From positions 124,001-188,000 of the forward strand of contig NZ_JAROCB010000004.1 in assembly GCF_030433675.1 (NCBI RefSeq): a DNA stretch of 64,000 bases. Direction: 5' to 3'. The notes below the pieces were generated by a model that was given only the letters and a program-made list of their open reading frames with translations, had not been told where the DNA came from and did no database searches. Source of the stretch: Leifsonia virtsii. GTDB taxonomy: Bacteria > Actinomycetota > Actinomycetes > Actinomycetales > Microbacteriaceae. A program made the position numbers and the translations under genes. This document shows, one piece after another, positions 23,594-32,770 of this stretch. The first letter of the stretch is position 1. Every line of letters begins with the position of its first letter.

Positions 23594-24553
23594 CTATTTC
23601 TCGAACGGAAGGTAGGTCGGTGTGGACGGGCTCGCCTGGATATCGAGCTGCAACGCGGATATGAGCATCTGAGTGCCGAGGATGAATGGGAGCGCGGCGA
23701 GCATCACCGTCGCGGCGGTCGCGACGACCGACGCGGCGATCTGGAAGCACACCCAGATCGCGACGCCCAGTCCGAAGATCGAGAGGATGAGTCCCAGTAC
23801 CAGGAGGAGCGCTATGGGGGAGAACGACCAGAGCACGTAGCGATACCAGATGCGCCGCCAGAAACCCCGGGTCAGCAGGCTGAGCAACTCCGGTACCACG
23901 CGCCCGAGCCGGATGCTCGAGACCTCATTGCCGTACACGGCGGGAATCGGGACGTCCGTCGCCGGCACCTGCAAGATGTTGAGGTGGATGAGGAAGTCGT
24001 TCTCGAAGCTGTAGCGACGCGCCACGTTGTCGAGCGGGATTCGTCGAAGCACCTCTGTGCGGACCGCGGTATAGCCGTTCTGCGGGTCGAACAGGTGCCA
24101 GTACCCGCTCGCCAGCTTCGTCATGAACGACAGAGTGATGTTGCCGAAGATGCGGTAGCGAGGCATTCCGGCGAAGGACTCGGGGGAGAAGAACCGGTTC
24201 GCCTTGGCGAATCCGTACCCTTCGGTGGTCACCCGGTCGAGGAGGTCCGGGAGGTAGGCGGGGTCCATCTGGGCGTCGCCGGCCATGATGACGTTGATGT
24301 CGGAGCCGAGCTCCATCGCCGCGCGGTGACCGGTGATGATGGCGCCCCCGACGCCCTGGTTCACCTCGTGGCGGATGAGGGTGACGCGGTCGTCGCCGCT
24401 GGCGCGGACGACCTCGCTCGTGTTGTCGGGGCTGTGGTCATCGACGATGACGATGTGGTCCACGAACTCCGGCATCGTGTCGATCACTTGCGTGATCATC
24501 TTCTCTTCCTTGTAGGCAGGAACCACTGCGGCGATTCTGGCGCCGTTGTACAT
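23594..24553 (-). CDS. Polyprenol-phosphate glycosyltransferase (GT2, GtrB/DPM-like)
   Basis: 319 residues from ATG 24553. An in-frame ATG at 24586 lies inside the upstream gene; 24553 is preferred because GAGAGGA precedes it and translation would restart one base after the gtrA stop. The GT2 domain has ARIAAVVPAYKEEKMI, HIVIVDDHSPDNTSEVV, the metal site MAGDAQMDPAYL and NGYTAVRTEVLRRIPL. Two hydrophobic segments (about 225-255 and 265-295) close it, as in GtrB and some dolichol-phosphate mannose synthases. It likely makes polyprenyl-phosphate-sugar for flipping by the GtrA next door. The sugar may be the product of the two upstream enzymes (inference). Confidence 0.85.
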   Translation of the reverse strand: MYNGARIAAVVPAYKEEKMITQVIDTMPEFVDHIVIVDDHSPDNTSEVVRASGDDRVTLIRHEVNQGVGGAIITGHRAAMELGSDINVIMAGDAQMDPAYLPDLLDRVTTEGYGFAKANRFFSPESFAGMPRYRIFGNITLSFMTKLASGYWHLFDPQNGYTAVRTEVLRRIPLDNVARRYSFENDFLIHLNILQVPATDVPIPAVYGNEVSSIRLGRVVPELLSLLTRGFWRRIWYRYVLWSFSPIALLLVLGLILSIFGLGVAIWVCFQIAASVVATAATVMLAALPFILGTQMLISALQLDIQASPSTPTYLPFEK

Positions 24554-24554
24554 C

Positions 24555-25034
24555 TCAGTCCTCTCGAGCTGGTTTGCGAACCGCACGCGACCGTCCGGGA
24601 TGGGCGAAGACCCAGTAGCGGTAGGCGAAGTAGTTCCAGACCGTTGTGACGACCGTCGCGACCACCTTGCCTCCGGCCCAACCGAGGGCGGTGTGGTCGA
24701 AAAGTGCGACGATGCCCGCAGTCGCGACCGTGTTGGCGGCGACCAGGAGAGTGTACTTGATCAGCGCGGGGCCGTGCGGTGCCGCCGAACCGAAAGAGAA
24801 CACGCGCTGGATCGTGTAGGTGAAGAAAAAGCTGAGGAGGAACGAGATCGCCGCAGCGAGCCACGTCGGGAGCCCGAGTGCGACATGGAACAGCCACAGC
24901 AGTCCGAAGTCGACCAGGAACGCCACGCCTCCGGCGATCAGGTAGCGCACCGCCGAATGGTCGAGCAGAGCGAGGACGCCGGTTCGGCGTCCTCGCTCCG
25001 GGGTCCCTGCCGGACGGTCCTCCGTCACGCTCAC
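24555..25034 (-). CDS. gtrA: GtrA family membrane protein, probable polyprenyl-phosphate-sugar flippase
   Basis: 159 residues with four predicted membrane helices and a GtrA pattern: LDHSAVRYLIAGGVAFLVDFGLLWL at the first helix, AAISFLLSFFFTYTIQRVFSF in the second, and WNYFAYRYWVF before the basic C-terminus. GtrA proteins are thought to flip undecaprenyl-phosphate-linked sugars made by a GtrB-type enzyme, encoded here one base downstream. The ATG overlaps the end of the upstream oxidoreductase gene by four bases. Charged C-terminus RAVRKPARED. Confidence 0.9.
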   Translation of the reverse strand: MSVTEDRPAGTPERGRRTGVLALLDHSAVRYLIAGGVAFLVDFGLLWLFHVALGLPTWLAAAISFLLSFFFTYTIQRVFSFGSAAPHGPALIKYTLLVAANTVATAGIVALFDHTALGWAGGKVVATVVTTVWNYFAYRYWVFAHPGRSRAVRKPARED

Positions 25035-26002
25035 GCCTGGGGAACCGCCTGGCGCGCCGAGATCACCTGGTCGATGACCCGGTGCGGCGGCAGGATCGTC
25101 TCGCGCTCGGCCGACGCGTCGGCGGTGCCGTCGACCAGCTTGAGGAAGCGGCCGAACTGCGTGGTCAACGGCTCCTGCGAACTCACGAGCTCAGGGATCT
25201 CGATCACCGTCTGCTGGCGGTAGCCACGACCTTCGTCGACGGAGTTCTCGGAGACGTGGTGGTACACCGTGACGTCGCGGCGGAGCAGGTCGACCTCGAT
25301 CAGCCGCTCACGCTCGTAGATCGACAGCTGGCGGATCTTCCGCTGGCCCACGCGGCTGGCGGAGACATGCGCGATGGCACCGCCGGGGAAGTCGAGCAGG
25401 GTCTCCGCAACGTCCTCGGCGTCCTGCAGGGAATCCGGGTGGAAGTGCCCCAGGCGGGATTCGACGCTGTTGGGTGCCGTTCCGATGATCCCGATCGCCA
25501 GATCGACGTCATGGACGAGCAGATCCCAGGACACGCCCGTACGGATGCGCGGAGCGTACGGCGAGTGCCGGACCGCGGTGACGTGCACGGGCTCTCCGAG
25601 CAACTCACGTGCGGTCATCACGGCGGGGTTGTATCGCTCGAGAAGCCCGCACATGAACGGGAGGTCTCGTACGTTCGCCAGGTCGAGGATCTCCTCGGTG
25701 CGCAGCAGACTGTCGGCTACGGGCTTCTCGACCAGGAGGGCGGTGTCCTGACTCAGCACCTGCATCGCCAGGTCGTAGTGCGCCTCCGTAGCCGCAGCTA
25801 CCACCACGCCGTCGATGTCGGAGAGGTCGGGGAGCTCCGGTCGCCATGTGGTGCCGAAGCGCTCGGCGACAGCGCGCCCGACGGATTCCCTCGGATCGAT
25901 GAGGACCGCGAGCTCGGCATCCGCGGACTGGGCGATCACGCGAGCATGATGGCTGCCCATCGTGCCCGCGCCGACGAGCGCGATGCGTGCCGGGGCGCTC
26001 AC
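25031..26002 (-). CDS. Gfo/Idh/MocA family nucleotide-sugar dehydrogenase, GnnA/WlbA-like
   Basis: 323 residues. RIALVGAGTMGSHHARVI is the N-terminal NAD-binding motif; LLVEKPVADS is the EKP motif with the catalytic Lys; SWDLLVHDVDLAIGI carries the His and Asp of the active site in this family. Because it lies between a DegT-type aminotransferase and an export pair, the likely reaction is oxidation of carbon 3 of UDP-GlcNAc (or its uronate) to the 3-keto sugar for transamination. The overlaps on both sides are four bases. A dehydrogenase on another sugar cannot be excluded. Confidence 0.85.
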   Translation of the reverse strand: MSAPARIALVGAGTMGSHHARVIAQSADAELAVLIDPRESVGRAVAERFGTTWRPELPDLSDIDGVVVAAATEAHYDLAMQVLSQDTALLVEKPVADSLLRTEEILDLANVRDLPFMCGLLERYNPAVMTARELLGEPVHVTAVRHSPYAPRIRTGVSWDLLVHDVDLAIGIIGTAPNSVESRLGHFHPDSLQDAEDVAETLLDFPGGAIAHVSASRVGQRKIRQLSIYERERLIEVDLLRRDVTVYHHVSENSVDEGRGYRQQTVIEIPELVSSQEPLTTQFGRFLKLVDGTADASAERETILPPHRVIDQVISARQAVPQA

Positions 26003-27099
26003 GCGCCGGCCACCTTGGAGACGGCGGCGACGATGGCCGACAGGTCGTCGTCGCTCAGGGCGTTGTGGACGGGCAGGGAGATGACCTGTGCGGCCACCTG
26101 CTCCGCCACCGGAGCTTCGCGACGGAGGACGCGCGGGTGGTCACGGTATGCGTCGTAGTCCCAGAGCAGGCGCGGGTAGTAGACGCCCGCGCCGATGCCC
26201 TCTGCCGACAGCGCCTCGACGAACGCATCGCGGCTCACTCGGGCTTCCTCGGTGACACGGATCGTGTACTGGTGCCAGACGTGCGAGCGGCCGGGCAGCT
26301 CCTGCGGGACCACCACGCCGGGGACGTCGGAGAGGCCTTCGGACAACCGGGCGGCGTTGCGCTTGCGCGCGGCCACGATCGACTCGTACCGGGCGAGCTG
26401 GGGAAGGCCCAGAGCAGCTTGCAGGTCGGTGAGGCGATAGTTGTGCCCGGCCATCTCGTATACGTAGCGCGCACGCATACCCTGGTTGCGCATGACGCGC
26501 AGCTTGTCGGCGATCGCATCGTCGTTCGTGGTGATGATGCCGCCTTCGCCCGTGGTGAGGTTCTTGGTGGCGTAGAGCGAGAATGTGCCAAGGCCGTAGC
26601 TGCCGGCGGACCGCCCGTCGTACGTCGCGCCGTGCGACTGCGCGGCGTCCTCGAGGATTCGCAGACCGTTCTGCTCGGCCAAAGCGGAGATCGCGCCCAT
26701 GTCGGCCATCTGCCCGTACAGATGCACTGGCAGGAGCACCTTCGTCTTCGGTCCGATCGCCGCGGCGAGTGATTCCGGGTCGACGTTGAAGTCGTCGAAG
26801 CGGATGTCGGCGAAGGTCGCGGTCGCGCCCGCCTCGAGGATGGCGTTGAGCGTCGCCACGAAGGTGAACGGCGATGTCACCACCTCATCGCCCGGCTGCA
26901 GGTCGAGCGCCTGGAGGGCCGCGACGAGCGCCGTCGTACCGTTGTTGACGGCGATCGCGTGGGGGACGCCGTGCATGCGAGCGAATTCGGCTTCGAGCTG
27001 AGCGACCTTCGGCCCTTGAGCGATGGAGCCGGAGCGGAGGACCTCCAGGACCTCGCGCTCCTCCTCCGGGCCGAACTTCACCGTCGTAATGGGAATCAT
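25999..27099 (-). CDS. DegT/DnrJ/EryC1/StrS aminotransferase, GnnB/WlbC-like
   Basis: 366-residue PLP enzyme that aminates keto nucleotide sugars, first gene of a four-gene coupled operon. It has GSIAQGPKVAQLEAEFA near the start, AVNNGTTALVAALQAL for phosphate binding, EDAAQSHGATYDG with the Asp that contacts the PLP ring nitrogen, and LYATKNLTTGEGG with the PLP lysine. NQGMRARYVYEMAGHNYRLTDLQAALG is the family's conserved substrate segment. Next to a Gfo/Idh dehydrogenase, C3 amination is favoured. The gene begins 87 bases from the likely start of the divergent acyltransferase gene. Confidence 0.92.
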   Translation of the reverse strand: MIPITTVKFGPEEEREVLEVLRSGSIAQGPKVAQLEAEFARMHGVPHAIAVNNGTTALVAALQALDLQPGDEVVTSPFTFVATLNAILEAGATATFADIRFDDFNVDPESLAAAIGPKTKVLLPVHLYGQMADMGAISALAEQNGLRILEDAAQSHGATYDGRSAGSYGLGTFSLYATKNLTTGEGGIITTNDDAIADKLRVMRNQGMRARYVYEMAGHNYRLTDLQAALGLPQLARYESIVAARKRNAARLSEGLSDVPGVVVPQELPGRSHVWHQYTIRVTEEARVSRDAFVEALSAEGIGAGVYYPRLLWDYDAYRDHPRVLRREAPVAEQVAAQVISLPVHNALSDDDLSAIVAAVSKVAGA

Positions 27100-27186
27100 T
27101 GAGCCTCGTGGGTATGTTTGCAGTGTGCTGAACGCAGTGTGCGCGCCCTTACCTTACCTCGTTACTCCGACCGGAAGGTGCCAGTC

Positions 27187-27894
27187 GTGACCCCCGGAGA
27201 GAACTCCATCCACCCCACGGCGATCGTCGGAGACGACGTCGTCCTGGGCGCCGGGAACACGGTCGGACCGTTCGCAGTCCTCACCGGGCCGCTGGAGATC
27301 GGCGACGGGAATTGGTTCGGTGCGGGGGTGGTGATCGGCGCCCCTCCGGAGGTGCGCAGCTGGCCGCATCCGCCCTCGGCCACCGAGAGGAGCAGCGGCA
27401 ACGGGATCGTCATCGGCAATCGCAATGTGGTGCGCGAGTACGCCCAGATCCATCAGGGCTGGCACGACCGGACGGTGCTTGGCGACGACTGCTTCGTCAT
27501 GAATCAGGTGTACATCGCGCACGACTGCACGATCGGGGACGGCGTCACTCTCGCCTCCAGCGTTCTGCTCGCTGGGCACGTCCGGCTGGGCGACGGCGCC
27601 AACCTGGGGCTCGGCGCGTCGGTGCACCAAAGGCGCGTCGTCGGTAACGGTGCGATGGTCGGGATGGGGTCCGTCGTCGTGGCCGACGTGCCGCCGTGGG
27701 CGAAGGCGTTCGGCAACCCTGCCCGCGTCCGCGGGGCGAACGCGATCGGGATGGAGCGTGCGGGAGTGGAGCCGGCGCTCGTGGAGCGGGTGACGGAGCT
27801 CTACGAGGGCCCCTTCAGCCGGGACGACCTTCTGGCGCTCGCCTCCACGGAGGTCGGCGTGGCGTTCAGCGACTGGGACGTCGCGACACGCTGA
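27187..27894 (+). CDS. LpxA-family sugar N/O-acyltransferase
   Basis: Left-handed beta-helix acyltransferase, 235 residues from GTG 27187, which follows GGAAGG with eight bases spacing. An upstream in-frame ATG at 27118 adds residues that do not resemble the family. Hexapeptide repeats run from [13 protein letters not shown] onward. The C-terminal half is strikingly LpxA-like: [14 protein letters not shown] with the catalytic His, [20 protein letters not shown], and [27 protein letters not shown]. LpxA acylates UDP-GlcNAc in lipid A synthesis, which a Gram-positive does not make. Here it probably acylates the amino group created by the neighbouring dehydrogenase and aminotransferase (inference, as in the GnnA-GnnB-LpxA route of Acidithiobacillus). 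Confidence 0.85.
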   Translation: MTPGENSIHPTAIVGDDVVLGAGNTVGPFAVLTGPLEIGDGNWFGAGVVIGAPPEVRSWPHPPSATERSSGNGIVIGNRNVVREYAQIHQGWHDRTVLGDDCFVMNQVYIAHDCTIGDGVTLASSVLLAGHVRLGDGANLGLGASVHQRRVVGNGAMVGMGSVVVADVPPWAKAFGNPARVRGANAIGMERAGVEPALVERVTELYEGPFSRDDLLALASTEVGVAFSDWDVATR

Positions 27895-27916
27895 GCCCGC
27901 GCGGCGCGGGCTCAGC
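27890..27916. terminator. Bidirectional 12-bp hairpin shared by convergent genes
   Basis: GCTGAGCCCGCG (27890-27901), loop CGG, CGCGGGCTCAGC (27905-27916) form a perfect 12-bp stem. The plus-strand stop (27892-27894) and the minus-strand stop (27912-27914) both lie inside it. No U-tract. Confidence 0.65.
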
Positions 27917-30563
27917 CGAAGATGTTCCAGCCCGAGCCGGCGACCACGGTCGTCGCGTACCCTGGCACGTTCGCGACAGCAGCGACGTTCGTACTCGGGT
28001 AGTAGAGCAGAGCGCCGTCGGTGCGGACCCCCAGGAGGTCGCCCGTCCGTCCTGTGCTCCTGTCGCCCGTCCCGGTGACCGAGCTGAAGATGTTCCAGCC
28101 GGATCCGATGACCGCGCCGGCCGAGAACAGCGGGCCGGAGCTCGCTCCCGTACCCGCCAGTATCCACAGGGTGCCGTCGGGTCGCGTCGCGATCACGTCG
28201 GGGCGTCCGTCGCCGTTCGAGTCGCCCGTCGAGACGATCGCCGAGTACACGTTCCATCCGGGCCCCACCGACACCGGTGCTCCGAGCCACGATGTCGATG
28301 ACGGGGTCTGTCGGACGCCGGGATACAACACCGCGGTACCGTCCGCCCGGGTGGCGAGGACGTCGGGCATGCCGTCGCCGTTGAAGTCAGCGGCAGCAAG
28401 CATCGTGAAGTCCGTCCAGCCCGTCGTCCCGATCCGGATGCCGCTCGAATAGGTGGACGGTGTCGTCGGGTTCACGACGCCGGTGCTGGGGTACAACCAC
28501 AGGCTGCCGTCGGTTCGGACGGCGAGCAGGTCCGGGCGTCCGTCCCCGGTGAAGTCGCCGGCGTTGAGAACTCTGGTGAAACCCGTCCAACCCCAGCCGA
28601 TGCGGATGCCGGCCCGGTAGCTCTTGTTGACGCCACCCGTCGAGCCGTTGCCGGAGTAGAGATACAGATTGCCGTCGGTGGTGGTGGCCACGATGTCCGG
28701 CGCGCCGTCGCCGGTGACGTCACCGGCTCCGATGACGCGGTTGAAGACGCCCCAGCCCGAACCGACGGTCTGGGCCGACCCGAACGCCGGCTGGGTCAGC
28801 ATCGCCCCGGCGGAGAACTTGAGAGCCCCGGACGAACTCCGGGTGAGGAGGTCGGGCCGACCGTCGCCGTTCGCGTCACCGGCCGCGATCAGCAGATCGC
28901 CTGCCACCACCCCGTTCGCACTCGCACGAGCCCCCGGCTGGTACCCGGAGGCGGACCCGCGGTAGTACCACACCGACCCGTCGAGGCGGATACCGAGGAG
29001 ATCGTCCCAGCCATCCTTGTCCAGGTCGCCGATGCCGATGACCTGGGTGAAGATGTTCCACGAGGTGCCGATCTGCCTGCCCGCCTGGAAGCCGGTGCTC
29101 GAGCCGTCGACCTTGCCGGTCCCGGCGTACAGCCACAGCGTTCCGTCGGGCCTGCGGCCGAGGACGTCGGGGAGCCTGTCTCCGTTGACATCGCCCGCGG
29201 CGATGACGTCCGTGAACGCATCCCAGCCGGAGCTGAGCACGAGGGAGCTCCCGATCGAGATACCCCCGTCGCCCGTCGGTGAGATCGGGTAGACCAGGAT
29301 CGTCCCGTTGGTCTTCCTCGCCAGCAGGTCGGGCACCCCGTCGCCGGTGATGTCGCCGGGCATCAGGAGGTCGTCGAAGACGCCCCACTGCGTGCCCACC
29401 TGCACCCCCGCGGCGTAGCCGACGGATCCGCCCGCCGCCCCCTGTCCCGCGTAGAACCAGAGAGTTCCGTCCGGCCGCCGCGCCAGGAGGTCGGGCTTGC
29501 CGTCCCCGTTGAGGTCGCCGGTCCCGATCACCGGCTGCGCGAGCGCGCGACCGGTGAAGGCGAACTGCTGGAGAGTGGCAAGGCTGCCGTTGAAGACGTC
29601 TTGGTCTCCGGGGAAGATTCCGGAACTGGCGTACTGCCACATGGTGTAGCTGTTCCACCCGCCCGGGAGAGTGCCTGGGCCGTTCGCGATGTTGCTGGGG
29701 TAGCGGGCGATGAACAGCGGATTGGTTCCGAACGCCGCGCTGTTGCCGGTGCACTGGGTCCACCAGCCCGTGGTCGAGTAGATGGCGGGGAGTCGCCCGG
29801 TCCGCTGGTAGATCGTGTTGGAGAAGTCGGCGATCCAGGACACCATCTGCCCCGGGTCGAGCCCGTAGCAGGTGTCGGTGTCGTCGGTCGCCGTGTACGG
29901 GTTGTACTCGATGTCGAGTAGAGGCGGCAGAGTCCGCCCGTCCTGCGTCCAACCTCCCCCGTTGTTCATGAAGAAGTTGGCTTGCACCGCGCCGGAACTC
30001 TTGTTCGGGACGGCGAAGTGGTAGGCGCCGCGGATCAGGCCGGCGTTGTACGCCCCGTTGTACTGACTGGGAAAGCGGCTGCTGGTGTAATCGATGCTCT
30101 CCGTCGCCTTGACATACGCGAACTTGGCTCCGTTCGCAGCGACCTGTGCCCAATCGACGTTCGTCTGCCAGCCCGAGACATCGAGCCCGGGGACCCCGGG
30201 CGGGGAGACACTCGGGGTGGCGACGAGCGATCGCGGCGCCACAGTCCGCGATGCTTGGTCGTAGGCCTCGATGGTGGAGCCCATCGAGTGATTCCCCGCA
30301 CGCGTCTGCGTGGCCAGGTCCGGGTCGTCCCCGGTGATGGCCGGTGTCCCCGTCGGAGACGGAGAGGGTTTCGGAGACGCCGTCGGGGAGGGTGACGCGG
30401 GGTCGGCGACAGGGGTCGTCGCGCCCGGAGTGGGAGCGGGCGACGGAGAGTTCACGGCCGCGGGCCTCTCGGCGGCGCCGGCAGGGATCGCCCCGAGGCA
30501 GGCGAACGTAGTCGCGATCGCGACCGCGATCGCGAAGGGACTGACGATTCTGTTCTGCGGCAC
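27912..30563 (-). CDS. Secreted GH25 muramidase with FG-GAP/VCBS repeats
   Basis: About 883 residues from GTG 30563, preceded by GGGAGG. A longer in-frame start at 30695 is unlikely because the signal peptide begins at 30563 (VPQNRIVSPFAIAVAIA, ending GAAERPA). A Pro/Ser/Thr linker leads to a GH25 domain at about residues 120-335 with both catalytic acids visible: GLDVSGWQTNVDW and LLDIEYNP; YHFAVPNKSSG and MWQYASSG are further landmarks. The rest is nine clear and one degenerate repeats of the type GDxNGDGxPDLLxRxxDGxLWxYxG, likely beta-propeller blades with Ca2+-binding Asp. It probably cleaves N-acetylmuramyl bonds in peptidoglycan outside the cell, own or foreign. Confidence 0.9.
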   Translation of the reverse strand: MPQNRIVSPFAIAVAIATTFACLGAIPAGAAERPAAVNSPSPAPTPGATTPVADPASPSPTASPKPSPSPTGTPAITGDDPDLATQTRAGNHSMGSTIEAYDQASRTVAPRSLVATPSVSPPGVPGLDVSGWQTNVDWAQVAANGAKFAYVKATESIDYTSSRFPSQYNGAYNAGLIRGAYHFAVPNKSSGAVQANFFMNNGGGWTQDGRTLPPLLDIEYNPYTATDDTDTCYGLDPGQMVSWIADFSNTIYQRTGRLPAIYSTTGWWTQCTGNSAAFGTNPLFIARYPSNIANGPGTLPGGWNSYTMWQYASSGIFPGDQDVFNGSLATLQQFAFTGRALAQPVIGTGDLNGDGKPDLLARRPDGTLWFYAGQGAAGGSVGYAAGVQVGTQWGVFDDLLMPGDITGDGVPDLLARKTNGTILVYPISPTGDGGISIGSSLVLSSGWDAFTDVIAAGDVNGDRLPDVLGRRPDGTLWLYAGTGKVDGSSTGFQAGRQIGTSWNIFTQVIGIGDLDKDGWDDLLGIRLDGSVWYYRGSASGYQPGARASANGVVAGDLLIAAGDANGDGRPDLLTRSSSGALKFSAGAMLTQPAFGSAQTVGSGWGVFNRVIGAGDVTGDGAPDIVATTTDGNLYLYSGNGSTGGVNKSYRAGIRIGWGWTGFTRVLNAGDFTGDGRPDLLAVRTDGSLWLYPSTGVVNPTTPSTYSSGIRIGTTGWTDFTMLAAADFNGDGMPDVLATRADGTAVLYPGVRQTPSSTSWLGAPVSVGPGWNVYSAIVSTGDSNGDGRPDVIATRPDGTLWILAGTGASSGPLFSAGAVIGSGWNIFSSVTGTGDRSTGRTGDLLGVRTDGALLYYPSTNVAAVANVPGYATTVVAGSGWNIFG

Positions 30564-30747
30564 GGAGGCCTCCCGCTTCAGCTGCAGCGCGGCCACCTCG
30601 GGCCGGGATGAGGCCGCCGTCGCTCGTCTGATGTTATCTGCCGAGGGTCGACAGCTCGTTCCGCCACACCTGGCGATGTTCGCCGGGCGTCGCACCGGTT
30701 ACGGCTTCAGCAACTGATACGGTGACGCCGAAACGAGGAGGTGGCCT

Positions 30748-32769
30748 GTGCCGAAGGGTGCGGCGGTGTCGACAGCGGTGCTGGTTGTCGTGGCGATGTT
30801 GTCCGTAACGGCGGGGTCCGTCCCTGCGGATGCGTCCGCCCCGGTCCGGGCCGTGAAGCAGGACGCAGGGCCGAGCGCCGATCCGCGTATCGCAGGGCAC
30901 CCGCATCGTCGCACCTGCTCGACGCCGAGGCCTGACCACGCGGCCTGCTTCGCAGAAGTCGTGGAGGGTGTTGCGACGCCGATGGCCGGGCAACTCCCAG
31001 CGGGTTACTCACCGGCGCAGTTGCAGCAGGCTTACGCCCTTCCTGCCGCAGCGAGCCAGGGCGCAACGGTCGCGGTGATCGACGCCTACGATCTACCGAC
31101 CGCCGAAACGGACCTCGCCGCCTACCGGTCCCGATTCGGCCTGCCGGCCTGTACCAGCGCCAGCGGCTGCTTCCGCAAGGTCGACCAGCGCGGAGGAACT
31201 TCCTATCCCTCGGTCGATCCCCAGCACTCATGGGGACCTGAGACGGCCATCGACATCGAGATGGTGAGCGCGGCCTGTCCCGCTTGCCGGATCCTGCTCG
31301 TGGAGGCCGAAGACGCTTCCGCGACGAACCTCGGCGCGGCCGCGAATACCGCGGTGCAGCTGGGTGCACGATACGTCTCGAACTCGTACGGCATCCTCGA
31401 CGCGGGCTGGGATTTCAGTCCGTACGACGCTTACTACGACCACCCGGGCGTCGTGATCACGGCGGCGAGCGGCGACTCCGGATACGGGGCGCAGTTCCCG
31501 GCCAGCTCTCGTTTCGTCACAGCGGTCGGGGGGACCACGTTGTCCCCGGCCGCTACAGGGCGAGGCTGGACGGAGACCGCGTGGAGCGGCTCGGGGAGCG
31601 GGTGCAGCTCGTACAGCGTCAAGCCGACGTGGCAGACGGACACGGGGTGTGTCGGGAAGACCGTGGCCGACATCGCAGCGGTCGCGGACCCGGCCACCGG
31701 AGTCGCCGGCTACGGGCCGACGACGAGCGCTCCTTATTCCTCCGCCTGGCAGGTCTTCGGCGGCACGAGCGTCGCCGCCCCGCTTGTAGCAGCCATGTAC
31801 GCCCTGGCGGGAACTCCGGCGGCCGGCACGTACCCGGCGGCGTACCCCTACGAGCATCCGGAAGCCCTGAACGATGTCGTACAGGGCAGCAATGGCACTG
31901 GATGCCCCGCGGCCTACCTCTGCACCGCCGCGCCGGGTTATGACGGACCGACCGGGCTCGGAACGCCGAATGGTGTGCGGGCGCTCGGAGGGCCGGCGGT
32001 GCCGGCCGCCGCCCCCGTGCAGAACGACTTCAACTCCGACAGCAAGAGCGACGTCCTCGCCCGGTCGACGAGTGGGGCGCTGTTCCTGTACCGAGGGGAC
32101 GGCAGCGGCGGCTGGCTCTCGCCCCCGTCGAGCCAGGTCGGCAGCGGGTGGGGGACCATGACCGTGCTGTCGCCAGGCGATTTCGACGGCGACGGACGCA
32201 ACGACGTCCTCGCGAGGGACGCTTCCGGCCTTCTGTGGCTGTACCCGGGCGATGGTGCGAGTGGATGGTTGCCGCGCCGCCAGGTCGGCTCCGGATGGGG
32301 CGGAATGCGGTCGATCGTCGCGGCACGCGATTTCTCCGGCGACGGCGCGATGGATGTCCTCGCGACCGACGCCGCCGGCACCCTCTGGCTGTACCCGGGT
32401 GACGGCCGTGGCGGCTGGCTGGCCCGGTCGGCCATCGGCTCGGGCTGGGGCGGCATGACGGCCATTGTCGGGATCGCCGATTTCGACGGCGACGGCAAGC
32501 CCGACCTGCTGGCCCGCGACGGTTCCGGACGGCTCTGGCTCTACGCCCACACGCCGTCCGGGTGGAAGCCGCCGGCCGTGGTCGGCACCGGGTGGAACGC
32601 GATCACGGCGATCGTGTCGCCGGGGGACGTCGACGGCGACGGGCACGACGATGTCCTCGGCCGCACCTCGACCGGTGCGCTAGTGCTCTACCCCGGCAAC
32701 GGGCGGTCGGGATGGGGCACTCCTCGCCAGATCGGTTCGGGGTGGAACATCATGACCTGGATCGGCTGA
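30748..32769 (+). CDS. Secreted S53 (sedolisin-like) serine peptidase with FG-GAP/VCBS repeats
   Basis: 673 residues from GTG 30748, seven bases after GAGGAG. A signal peptide ends near ADASAPV. The peptidase domain (about 85-410) has TVAVIDAYDLPTAETDL, GPETAIDIEMVSA with the Glu and Asp spaced as in sedolisins, AASGDSGYGAQFPASS with the oxyanion Asp, and FGGTSVAAPLVAAM with the catalytic Ser. PGYDGPTGLGTPNGVRAL closes it. The pro-region is unusually short (about 60 residues). Five repeats like GDFDGDGRNDVLARDASGLLWLYPGDG follow, matching those of the divergent muramidase, so the pair shares a C-terminal module. The 184-base gap between them must hold both promoters; I see no clear -35/-10 pair there, only TACGGT at 30718. 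Confidence 0.88.
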   Translation: MPKGAAVSTAVLVVVAMLSVTAGSVPADASAPVRAVKQDAGPSADPRIAGHPHRRTCSTPRPDHAACFAEVVEGVATPMAGQLPAGYSPAQLQQAYALPAAASQGATVAVIDAYDLPTAETDLAAYRSRFGLPACTSASGCFRKVDQRGGTSYPSVDPQHSWGPETAIDIEMVSAACPACRILLVEAEDASATNLGAAANTAVQLGARYVSNSYGILDAGWDFSPYDAYYDHPGVVITAASGDSGYGAQFPASSRFVTAVGGTTLSPAATGRGWTETAWSGSGSGCSSYSVKPTWQTDTGCVGKTVADIAAVADPATGVAGYGPTTSAPYSSAWQVFGGTSVAAPLVAAMYALAGTPAAGTYPAAYPYEHPEALNDVVQGSNGTGCPAAYLCTAAPGYDGPTGLGTPNGVRALGGPAVPAAAPVQNDFNSDSKSDVLARSTSGALFLYRGDGSGGWLSPPSSQVGSGWGTMTVLSPGDFDGDGRNDVLARDASGLLWLYPGDGASGWLPRRQVGSGWGGMRSIVAARDFSGDGAMDVLATDAAGTLWLYPGDGRGGWLARSAIGSGWGGMTAIVGIADFDGDGKPDLLARDGSGRLWLYAHTPSGWKPPAVVGTGWNAITAIVSPGDVDGDGHDDVLGRTSTGALVLYPGNGRSGWGTPRQIGSGWNIMTWIG

Positions 32770-32770
32770 G

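Noticed and set aside
3344-27894. Horizontal transfer island
   Set aside because: GC and content differ mildly by eye, but there is no integrase, tRNA junction, insertion sequence or direct repeat at the borders, so I do not call an island.
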